Shown piece after piece: positions 1-6,318 of a stretch of DNA of 8,801 nt. The translations under genes and the position numbers were made by a program. Position 1 is the stretch's first letter. The number at the start of each line of letters is the position of its first letter. This DNA comes from Bacteroidales bacterium (lineage in GTDB: Bacteria; Bacteroidota; Bacteroidia; Bacteroidales; F082), in the NCBI GenBank assembly GCA_900771045.1, contig CAAGMM010000431.1:1-8801 (forward strand). Direction: 5' to 3'. The notes beneath the pieces were generated by a model, which had not been told where the DNA came from, searched no databases, and saw nothing but the letters and a program-made list of their open reading frames with translations.

Positions 1-17
1 CGACGCTCTTCCGATCT
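1..17. other. Illumina adapter remnant (assembly artefact)
   Basis: The first 17 bases, CGACGCTCTTCCGATCT, are identical to the 3' end of the standard Illumina TruSeq read-1 adapter. Genomic sequence starts at 18. The last adapter base joins the next two bases to form an in-frame TAG at 17-19 in the reading frame of the glycosidase, so that stop is artificial. The match is exact and sits at the extreme end of the window, which is where untrimmed adapter is expected. Confidence 0.95.
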
Positions 18-1402
18 AGAACGCCGCCGAGTACGAATGTAATTCTGTCGAAGGTACAAAAAGACAGCTCGCGTCGCATTTCTGCCTCATCCGCGACCTC
101 GGATTCAACACCGTCAGGATTTGCATCGACAGGCTTTATCCTGATGACGACGGCCACTATTCTTATTCTACAAAAGACGGGCGTGAATTTTCCGTTGAAA
201 CCGACTGCGACGCCATCCTCGACGGCCTTCAGAGCTTAGTCGATGCCGCAACGGAAAACGGTCTTCGCATCATGCTTCTGCTGAAGCCCTGTATCGACAA
301 CCGGCAACTCGAAAAATTCAACGTCGCCGTCTTGAAGAGATTTGCATCTAATCCGACGGTTTTCGCATACGATTTTATGAACGAGCCTCTTTATTTCGAC
401 AGAAATATCGACGGAAGCAATATTATGAGGGATAAGGAAGACGCCTTCCGCATCGTTTCGTCTTGGAAGAAACTGATGTCGGAATATGCGCCGCACCAGC
501 TGCTTACCATTGGATTCGGCGGCCCTTTGGAGACACTCGAATGGGATCCGGCCCTGCTTCCCGTTGATTTTGTGCAGGTTCATTCGTATCATCCGCTTTA
601 TTTCAAAAACGAAATCTGGTGGTACAGCCATTTTGTGGGAAAACCCTGGATGATTGGCGAGACAGCCCTCCCGGCCGACGACGACTCAATCAGCTACGCC
701 GAGCAAAGCCGTTATCTGACCGAGTCGTTCGAATACGTCGCCGATTGTGGCGGCTCCGGCTATGGATGGTGGGAATTTCAGGAAATGCCTGATAATCATT
801 TCGAAGCTCAGTTCGGCGGTCTGATGACGCACAACGGATATGAACTCACCTCCAAAGGCGATACCGTCATCGGAACCCTGAAACCAGCCGCCGGGGAAAT
901 ATCAAACCTCCTGACTTATCAGCCGAAAAAAGCCGCCCGCGCCGTCAACTATTACAATATGATCGGCTACAACAACCTCGTCATAACAGGCCGAATCGTT
1001 GACCAAGACACGAAACAGCCTGTCGAAGGGGCCATCATCCGCGGCTGGAACAAATATTGGTCTGTCGGGACAAACACCTACTCCGACGAAAACGGCGATT
1101 TCACGTTATTTACCAACGACATGTTCGTCCATTTCGAGATTTCCGCACCGAAAATGTCAAAAATCAAATTTGATAAGGAAATCGAATATCATCAGATTGA
1201 TAATTCCGAAGGATACAGATTGGACTCGCTGCCGGCACAAAACCTTGAATATCACAGTGTTGCGTATCACACATTTCTTAAAGACCCCGACAGCCGCAAA
1301 AACGCCGACGAATCTTTCTCCGTCTTCGATTATGACTCTGCGAAGTTCGACAAAGCCAAATTTTCCGGCAGTATGGGCGACATATCCCTGAAAAGACTTT
1401 AG
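18..1402 (+). CDS. GH5-like (clan GH-A) glycoside hydrolase with C-terminal carboxypeptidase-regulatory-like domain, 5'-truncated
   Basis: Likely a polysaccharide-degrading retaining glycosidase; substrate not predictable. The frame is open from 20 to a TAG at 1400-1402, giving 460 visible residues. The N-terminus, including any signal peptide, is missing at the contig end; ATG 272 is internal, because conserved TIM-barrel sequence precedes it. Counting from codon 20: the LGFNTVRI strand with Arg33, the FMNEP motif with putative acid/base Glu122 (383-385), the HSYH motif at 188-191, IGET with putative nucleophile Glu214 (659-661), and GWWEF with Trp250-251. These match the order of GH5 and related clan GH-A enzymes. 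A CarboxypepD_reg-like beta-sandwich follows at about 318-395 (TGRIVDQDTKQPVEGA, then SDENGDFTLF), and then a tail of about 65 residues. It converges with the TonB receptor gene. Beta-mannanase, endoglucanase or another GH-A activity are all possible. Confidence 0.85.
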
Positions 1403-1594
1403 GTTGGTTTCCTAAATTCAAGAGACAATGCGTCTTTTGCAGAAGGCAATAAATTAGACGGTCTGACCTTAAACTCTAAACCACAATTGCGTAGCCGTTC
1501 CCTTATTTTCACTTTATACAGACAATTTGAAGTTTTATGGCACGGATACAGTCTGGATTGGCAGAGGCAATTTACGGGACCATTTAAGGATGCG
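1403..1594. other. Intergenic gap between convergent genes
   Basis: This stretch separates the stop of the glycosidase (plus strand) from the stop of the TonB receptor (minus strand). I see no open frame of note, no promoter box of the type found elsewhere in the window, and no RNA gene. The only structure of interest is a short hairpin at 1420-1438, listed separately. Confidence 0.6.
1420..1438 (+). terminator. Weak candidate terminator hairpin after the glycosidase
   Basis: AAGAGAC (1420-1426) can pair with GTCTTTT (1432-1438) around a five-base loop, with one G-U pair. It lies 17 bases after the stop codon. The T-run forms part of the stem rather than a free tract after it, so this is at best a weak intrinsic terminator. 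Confidence 0.3.
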
Positions 1595-3820
1595 CTATTT
1601 TATCTGATACCTTAATCCGACGTAGCCCCTGATGCCGCTGAGCGGTCCCCAGACCATTGAGGCATCGAAGTCTTCCGACAAAGGTTCGCCCGCCGAAATA
1701 ATCGGGTTCTTCTGTTTGTAGTTGGTCAGGTTTTCGCCACCGGCGTAAATCTCGAAATGCTCATTCAACTTCTTCGTAACTTGCACATTCATAATGACAT
1801 AGAACGGCGAGCGTTCAATATCCTGGTCGTTTGCGACGGCTGTGGCGTTTTCTTTGAGACTTGGCACCCTGCAATCACCGTTGAACTGAGTGGTAAAGTC
1901 GAACTGCCAGCTTTTCGGCGCATACGACAACGTAACCAAACCCTTGTATTTGTTGACAAACGGCTTCTCGCGAAGTTCGTTGTCGATGGTCATCTTCACG
2001 TCGTTATAACGGAAAGCCGCTGTCGCATCGAAATTCCTGAAAAGTTCGCAGCTGAGTTCAATCTGCGCGCTGTTTGAATACGATTGTCCGTCAAGGTTGT
2101 AGATTCTTATCTCGTGAACGTCGGCATCGCGGTCGAGAACGACTTGATTGACGAAGTCGGTGCGATACACATCTACTTGAAGTTCAAGTTCTTTTTCTCC
2201 GATGTCGAAATGTTTCGTCAGGTTGATACCGAAGTTCCAGGCTTCTTCCATCTTGGGAGTGTCGAGAAAGCGGATTATGCGCGATGAGGCCATAATGGTC
2301 GAGTTTTCGGCCAAGATGTTGGGCGAGCGGTATCCCTTGCCTGCCGACATACGCAGCGTCAGCTCATCGTGCGTCTTAAACCTGACGTGCAGTCGCGGGG
2401 TGCAGAACGCCTGGTCATAGTAACTGTTGTAGTCGCCTCTAACGCCGGCAATAACACTCCAGTGATGCTCGTCGCTGAAGACATATTCGGCAAAGACACC
2501 CGGCACGTTTTCCTCACGAATGAATTTGTCATCAATAAGTTTCTCATCATATTTATCGTACGAATAACTCGCTCCGACGGAATATTTGTGATGTTCGCTG
2601 ACGATGTACGAATCAAACAAGGCATTGGCATAATACGAAATCTGCGATGCGTCATAAACTGTCGGGCCGAAGTAGGAGTCAAGGTCGTGATAGGTGAACT
2701 GTTGCTGTATTCCGAGGCTCGTATCGTGTCGTTTGAACATAAAGCCGGTCTTCGAGAAAGCCTCTATACGCTTGGTTTTGATGGAGATACCGTAAAGGTT
2801 GCCGGTGTTTTCCTTATCTGGGTTGAAATCCATCTGGCCGCTGTAACGGTTTTCCTGCAAAGCCTTTATTCCCCACATTCCTTCAAACCACTTGTCGTTG
2901 GCGTAGTTGTAACGTGCGAAGACGTTGTATTGTGTCACCATTGGGTCGTCCATGAAGCCGTCGTCGTTGTCGTCCAGCTGCGTAAAGTTGTGATTTACAT
3001 GGCCTAAAATCATCATACTGCCGTTTTGTCCGACATCTGTTCTCGCATTAAAATTGACTTCTCCGTTGCTCATCGTGTTGCCGAAAAGGTTTAGGAACAA
3101 CGTTTCGCTTTCGCCCTTCTCCGGTTTCTTGTAATCGACATTGATTTGTCCGCTTATCGACTCGTAACCATTTCTTACAGAAGAAGTCCCTTTTGAAATC
3201 TGAATGCCGTTCATCCACGTTCCGGGTACGTAGTTAAGGCCGAAAGCGGAGGCCAGGCCTCTGAAATTAGGCATATTTTCAGCCATCATCTGAGTGTAAA
3301 TTCCGCTGAGACCGAGAAGCTCAATCTGTTTCGCACCGGTGACGGCATCGCTGTAGGCCACATCGACGCTGGCATTTGTCTCGAAACTCTCGGCGAGACT
3401 GCAGCAAGCGGCGCGACGAATGCCTTCAACCGTGATATGCTCGGCGTGACGCGTTTCGAGTGATGAGACATACGAACCCTTTTTTCTGGCGGTAACCTCC
3501 ACTTCCGATAAAAATCTCGACGTCGTCATAACGTGGTCGTAGTGCATCGCCCTGTTCATCTGATGCACAGTATCGTTCTCGTATGCGACATAACTGAAAA
3601 CGAGGCAGTGAATTGACGGATGAACTTCAATCTTGTAGCGGCCTTCGCCATCGCTGACTGTCCCCTGAGTCGTCGTCTTCCAAAAAATATTTACGCCCGG
3701 AAGCGGCTCTTTTTTTCCTTCAACCTCCTCATATACAACCCCTTCGATATATTCTTGGGCGAAGATTCCGCCCGAAACAAACATAAATGTAAGCAATATA
3801 AATAATCTGTTGATTTTCAT
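1595..3820 (-). CDS. TonB-dependent outer-membrane receptor with N-terminal carboxypeptidase-regulatory-like domain; putative metal-related substrate
   Basis: Outer-membrane beta-barrel expected to import a scarce substrate using TonB-ExbBD energy. It has 741 residues, shorter than the roughly 1000 of SusC-type glycan receptors. In order: signal peptide 1-22 ending FAQ; CarboxypepD_reg-like domain about 23-90 (LPGVNIFWKTTTQGTVSDGEG); a TonB-box-like VEVTA at 107-111; plug about 125-232 with ESFETNASVDV, TGAKQIELLG and GYESISGQINVDYKKP; then barrel strands to the end, finishing VGLRYQIK. The plug carries a Cys-Cys pair at 139-140 (AACCSL). I remember a similar motif from Bacteroidota receptors near heavy-metal genes, which suggests a metal or metal complex, but the substrate is not proven. 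It follows the Cys/His-rich gene after a 75-base gap without a promoter box, so co-transcription is likely. Start ATG at 3820; no clear Shine-Dalgarno. Confidence 0.9.
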   Translation of the reverse strand: MKINRLFILLTFMFVSGGIFAQEYIEGVVYEEVEGKKEPLPGVNIFWKTTTQGTVSDGEGRYKIEVHPSIHCLVFSYVAYENDTVHQMNRAMHYDHVMTTSRFLSEVEVTARKKGSYVSSLETRHAEHITVEGIRRAACCSLAESFETNASVDVAYSDAVTGAKQIELLGLSGIYTQMMAENMPNFRGLASAFGLNYVPGTWMNGIQISKGTSSVRNGYESISGQINVDYKKPEKGESETLFLNLFGNTMSNGEVNFNARTDVGQNGSMMILGHVNHNFTQLDDNDDGFMDDPMVTQYNVFARYNYANDKWFEGMWGIKALQENRYSGQMDFNPDKENTGNLYGISIKTKRIEAFSKTGFMFKRHDTSLGIQQQFTYHDLDSYFGPTVYDASQISYYANALFDSYIVSEHHKYSVGASYSYDKYDEKLIDDKFIREENVPGVFAEYVFSDEHHWSVIAGVRGDYNSYYDQAFCTPRLHVRFKTHDELTLRMSAGKGYRSPNILAENSTIMASSRIIRFLDTPKMEEAWNFGINLTKHFDIGEKELELQVDVYRTDFVNQVVLDRDADVHEIRIYNLDGQSYSNSAQIELSCELFRNFDATAAFRYNDVKMTIDNELREKPFVNKYKGLVTLSYAPKSWQFDFTTQFNGDCRVPSLKENATAVANDQDIERSPFYVIMNVQVTKKLNEHFEIYAGGENLTNYKQKNPIISAGEPLSEDFDASMVWGPLSGIRGYVGLRYQIK

Positions 3821-3895
3821 AGTAATAAGATTTTTAAATTGTGAAATAACACATCATCGTGAGATGAAATGATTTTTATAGTAAGGTCCGATTTG

Positions 3896-4366
3896 TCAGA
3901 AAATCAGCGGATTGAGCTTGAGATTTGAAAAAAAGATCACTTTTTGTTTTCCAGAAGTAAAGAACGGTATCTTTTGATGCGAAAAGATATTGAAAATCAA
4001 TTTGTTTACAACAAATATAGAAGGAACTCCGGCAAATGGCATAAATACTGCCGTGAAGAAGACAGACAGGTTTTTAGTTATGGAAATGTTATAGTTTCCA
4101 GTAAATTGAATCCTGCTGTCGAAATCGTCGCAACAACACTTGGCATCGAAATGAATCGTTTTCAGATGTTCTTGAAATTCAGCGATATTCATACGATGAT
4201 GATGGTGGTTACGGCAATGTTCGCACAGATGTGAGGCGTCGCCGAAACTGCTGAAGAGGTGTCCGTCGGTGGTGCAAAAGTGAAAATTCACGTTGAGTCC
4301 CAACGAGACGAACAGCACAAGCAGTGCCATCATTACGGAAACCGTTTTGAACAAGAGACCTTTCAT
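3896..4366 (-). CDS. Small Cys/His-rich membrane-anchored protein, HYC_CC_PP-like family
   Basis: A 156-residue protein with an N-terminal hydrophobic segment at about 8-27, either a signal peptide or a membrane anchor, so the rest is probably periplasmic. It then has HFC (29-31), CEHC (48-51), a run of four His (54-57), CCC (77-79; 4130-4138), a second hydrophobic stretch at about 99-130, and a short tail ending NPLIF. The layout of short size, MK start, 'H-aromatic-C' after the hydrophobic segment and a central Cys cluster resembles the Bacteroidota HYC_CC_PP family as I remember it. The usual Pro-Pro near the C-terminus is replaced by IPFF at 133-136. The Cys/His clusters look able to bind a metal such as copper or zinc; this is inference. 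It is the first gene of a unit with the TonB receptor. The molecular function of the family is unknown to me. Confidence 0.75.
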   Translation of the reverse strand: MKGLLFKTVSVMMALLVLFVSLGLNVNFHFCTTDGHLFSSFGDASHLCEHCRNHHHHRMNIAEFQEHLKTIHFDAKCCCDDFDSRIQFTGNYNISITKNLSVFFTAVFMPFAGVPSIFVVNKLIFNIFSHQKIPFFTSGKQKVIFFSNLKLNPLIF

Positions 4367-4369
4367 ACC

Positions 4370-4387
4370 GCAAATTTACAAAAAAAA
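4370..4387 (-). promoter_or_regulatory. Proximal Bacteroidota-type promoter box before the Cys/His-rich gene
   Basis: The minus strand reads a T-run, then TGTAAATTTGC, matching the Bacteroidota TAnnTTTG (-7) consensus at 4378-4371. Only three bases separate the box from the ATG at 4366, so transcription would start at or inside the start codon. This implies either a leaderless transcript or use of the upstream box at 4424-4431. Confidence 0.6.
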
Positions 4388-4423
4388 TGCAGACGGTGAG
4401 CGATGAGAAGTGAGCAAAAGACA

Positions 4424-4450
4424 CAAATTTATGAGAAATAATAAGGTCAA
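4424..4450 (-). promoter_or_regulatory. Distal candidate promoter of the Cys/His gene and TonB receptor unit
   Basis: The minus strand has TAAATTTG at 4431-4424, a second exact TAnnTTTG box, with TTG at 4450-4448, 16 bases upstream, as a possible -33 element. Transcription from here would give a leader of about 50 bases. The spacing is slightly short of the usual arrangement, so the -33 call is tentative. Confidence 0.4.
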
Positions 4451-4491
4451 TGCTCACGACTCATAGCCGAAAAGGTCTCAAAACGAGTCTC

Positions 4492-4848
4492 TTAATCGTC
4501 GCCGGATTCCTCTGTGACTGGTTTTTCTATCAAGAAGAACTCGTTGGCGACAATCTCGGTAATGTAACGCTTCACGCCTTCTTTGTCTTCATAACTTCGA
4601 GACTTCAGCTTTCCTTCAAGAGCTATCATCTTGCCTTTTCTGACACATCGTTCCACCATATCGGCCAGCTTGTTCCACGCCACAATGTTGTGCCACGAGG
4701 TCTCCTTGATAAGTTCGTTTTTCTCGTTACGGTAAAAGTCATCGGTGGCAAAGCTGAACTTGGCCAATTTTGAATTACCCAATTTCTTGATTTCCGGATC
4801 CATACCGGGACGTCCAATAAGCTGGACTGAATTTTGCAAACTACTCAT
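4492..4848 (-). CDS. ssb: Single-stranded DNA-binding protein, short form without acidic C-terminal tip
   Basis: A cytoplasmic OB-fold protein that coats single-stranded DNA in replication, recombination and repair. It has 118 residues from the ATG at 4848 (MSSLQNSVQLIGRPGMDPEI). I chose this start because the open frame further upstream runs into the promoter box at 4875-4883. Typical SSB motifs are present: NSVQLIGRPG near the N-terminus, FSFATDDFYRNEKNE, the ETSWHNIVAWNKLADMVERC core and GKLKSRSYEDKEGVKRYITEIVANEF. The OB fold fills almost the whole chain. The long flexible linker and the DDDLPF-type tip that recruits partner proteins in E. coli SSB (178 residues) are absent; the chain ends EESGDD. 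It may be a second, accessory SSB. Its neighbours are not DNA-processing genes. Confidence 0.9.
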   Translation of the reverse strand: MSSLQNSVQLIGRPGMDPEIKKLGNSKLAKFSFATDDFYRNEKNELIKETSWHNIVAWNKLADMVERCVRKGKMIALEGKLKSRSYEDKEGVKRYITEIVANEFFLIEKPVTEESGDD

Positions 4849-4874
4849 AACTTTGTATTTTTGGTTATCACGGT

Positions 4875-4888
4875 GCAAAAATACAAAA
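4875..4888 (-). promoter_or_regulatory. Promoter box of ssb
   Basis: The minus strand reads TTTTGTATTTTTGC, which contains TATTTTTG (4883-4876), an exact TAnnTTTG -7 box. Transcription would begin near 4869, giving a leader of about 20 bases before the ATG at 4848. This supports that start over an earlier in-frame one. Confidence 0.6.
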
Positions 4889-4982
4889 GCCTTCAGGCAT
4901 TATCCGTATGTTTTTCGTTTATTTTTAATCCAGTATTATAATCAATTGTGTTTCAATAAATTACAAAAAACAAAGATTTATT

Positions 4983-5004
4983 AAAAAACTTAATCGTTAT
5001 TAAG
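4983..5004 (-). terminator. Candidate intrinsic terminator for the exported EEP-family gene
   Basis: On the minus strand, CTTAAT (5004-4999) and ATTAAG (4994-4989) form a perfect six-pair stem with a four-base loop, followed directly by six T (4988-4983). It lies about 100 bases after the stop codon. The stem is AT-rich, so its strength is doubtful, but the hairpin plus T-tract layout is right. Confidence 0.45.
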
Positions 5005-5104
5005 ATTTGTTCTATAAAACTTCCTTGCGATGATTTTAAAGAGCTTTTCAGGCAGATTGCTGAGAGATGTTCAACAGTTGGTTCTTATTCTTTCAATAAG
5101 TCTG

Positions 5105-6175
5105 TTAAATCTTCTTTAAAAGGATCAGATAAACGGGAAAATGGTCGGAATACCCGCCCTGCCACACGCCGCCCGCAAAGGAACGATAAGGGTAGCCGTT
5201 ATATCGTCCGCCGTGCTGTTTGAGGAATTCTTTCGAGTGTACGACAGGTTTGTACATCTGATACGTGCTGAAATCCGTACGCAGCAAGGCCCTGGTGATT
5301 ATTGTCTGGTCAAGAACGCCTTTGACATCGCCGTAATAATTGGTTCCAATGCCTTTCTGATGAAGCTCGTACATCGGGTTGAAAAAGTCGCCGTCTTTCA
5401 TTTCCGACACCTTGCCGACGGCGCGAAGTCCCTTGGTGATGCTTTTGTTTGTGGGATAATCGTTATAGTCGCCCATCATTATTATTTTCGCGTCGGGTTC
5501 GTCGGCGATGATGGAGTCGGCGATATGCCGGCAGAGGCCAGCGGCAGCCATACGCCCGGGAAGAGAACGCTTCTCGCCGCCATACCTCGAAGGCCAGTGC
5601 ATAACGATGATGTGAATTTTCTCACCGTCGAAAAGGCCGGAAACGACAAGTTGGTCGCGGCTGATGAAATCAGGCTGCCCGGGAACGTGAAGCGGATACG
5701 ACTTGGTGCTTGTCGGCTTGAAATACTTCGGATTATAAATCAGTCCGACGTCAACGCCGCGCCTGTCGGGAGAATCGTAATGAATAATCTGGTAATTTCT
5801 GTCTTTAATGGCCGGCTGTGCCACGAGATCCTCTAAAACCCGCCTGTTTTCCATTTCCGAGAGGCCGAGGACGGCGACACCGTCGGGGACGTAAAACTTG
5901 TCATCCTTGTCGTAAGTGCCGATAGACGCTATAGCTTCGGACATGTGGCGCAGTTTGACCGTATATTTCTCGCTATTCCATCTGTTTTTCCCGTCAGGAA
6001 GGAACTCCTCGTCGTTCTTATTCGGGTCGTTTATCGTATCAAAGAGGTTTTCAAGATTATAAAAACCAATGAGACCGACTTTGTAGGAATCTTGCCCGAA
6101 CAACGGCAGGGAAAATAACGCGGAAAGCAGCAATACGAAAATATTTTTTCTCAACATCATATAAAAACATTTCAT
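5105..6175 (-). CDS. Exported endonuclease/exonuclease/phosphatase (EEP) family protein
   Basis: A predicted metal-dependent phosphoesterase of the DNase I / AP endonuclease-like superfamily, exported to the periplasm or beyond. It has 356 residues from ATG 6175. A signal peptide (hydrophobic about 12-23, ending LFGQ at 28) precedes the catalytic domain. EEP signatures appear in order: GFYNLENLFD (Asn40, Glu42), LSEMEN with the metal-binding Glu, RRGVDVGLIY, HWPSR with a catalytic-type His, MGDYNDYP (the GDxND motif), and a terminal SDHFPV. All key residues are intact, so it is probably active on a phosphodiester or phosphomonoester; whether nucleic acid, lipid or inositol phosphate cannot be told. 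An in-frame TTG at 6184 lies inside the promoter box and is rejected. ATGs at 6160 and 6157 would fit the promoter better and still leave a good signal peptide. Confidence 0.88.
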   Translation of the reverse strand: MKCFYMMLRKNIFVLLLSALFSLPLFGQDSYKVGLIGFYNLENLFDTINDPNKNDEEFLPDGKNRWNSEKYTVKLRHMSEAIASIGTYDKDDKFYVPDGVAVLGLSEMENRRVLEDLVAQPAIKDRNYQIIHYDSPDRRGVDVGLIYNPKYFKPTSTKSYPLHVPGQPDFISRDQLVVSGLFDGEKIHIIVMHWPSRYGGEKRSLPGRMAAAGLCRHIADSIIADEPDAKIIMMGDYNDYPTNKSITKGLRAVGKVSEMKDGDFFNPMYELHQKGIGTNYYGDVKGVLDQTIITRALLRTDFSTYQMYKPVVHSKEFLKQHGGRYNGYPYRSFAGGVWQGGYSDHFPVYLILLKKI

Positions 6176-6180
6176 TGTGT

Positions 6181-6197
6181 GCAAATTTACAAAAAAA
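6181..6197 (-). promoter_or_regulatory. Promoter box of the EEP-family gene
   Basis: The minus strand reads seven T, then GTAAATTTGC. It contains TAAATTTG (6189-6182), an exact TAnnTTTG -7 box. Transcription would start at about 6175, on top of the first ATG. The message is therefore either leaderless or read from ATG 6160 or 6157. Confidence 0.6.
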
Positions 6198-6262
6198 CAG
6201 CGGAAACCGTGCGAAAAAAATTATTTTCGGGTGAATTTTTAAATTCCACGGTTCTTTCCTGG

Positions 6263-6300
6263 CCCCGGCAATATTCGAATATGCAGAAACGGGGTATTGC
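6263..6300. repeat. Interlocked inverted repeats downstream of lysS
   Basis: CCCCG (6263-6267) is complementary to CGGGG (6290-6294), and GCAATA (6268-6273) is complementary to TATTGC (6295-6300). Between them lies a 12-base perfect palindrome, ATATTCGAATAT (6271-6282). The two arm pairs cross each other, so they cannot both form in a simple hairpin. The site lies 19-56 bases after the lysS stop. There is no T-tract on either side, so I do not call it an intrinsic terminator. Confidence 0.4.
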
Positions 6301-6318
6301 TCCTTTCAAAATGCGGTT

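Noticed and set aside
1583..1615. TTAAGG and CCTTAA inverted arms as a receptor terminator.
   Set aside because: The arms straddle the receptor stop codon with a 20-base loop and no T-tract follows.
2369..3007. A 212-codon open frame on the plus strand, opposite the TonB receptor.
   Set aside because: It is antisense to a clear receptor barrel, with no recognisable motif and no promoter box.
3944..4234. A 96-codon plus-strand frame opposite the Cys/His-rich gene.
   Set aside because: Antisense shadow; the minus-strand product has a hydrophobic N-terminus and family-like Cys motifs, and this one has nothing recognisable.
4209..4457. An 82-codon minus-strand frame overlapping the start of the Cys/His-rich gene.
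   Set aside because: It overlaps the better supported gene in another frame and runs through both promoter boxes; the protein looks like shadow sequence.
4866..4878. Upstream in-frame start for ssb adding ten residues (MHRDNQKYKV).
   Set aside because: It overlaps the promoter box and the expected transcription start; the SSB family begins at MSSLQNSVQLIG.
5084..5100. CTTATT / AATAAG hairpin just after the EEP stop codon.
   Set aside because: A six-pair AT-rich stem with no T-tract; the hairpin at 4983-5004 fits a terminator better.
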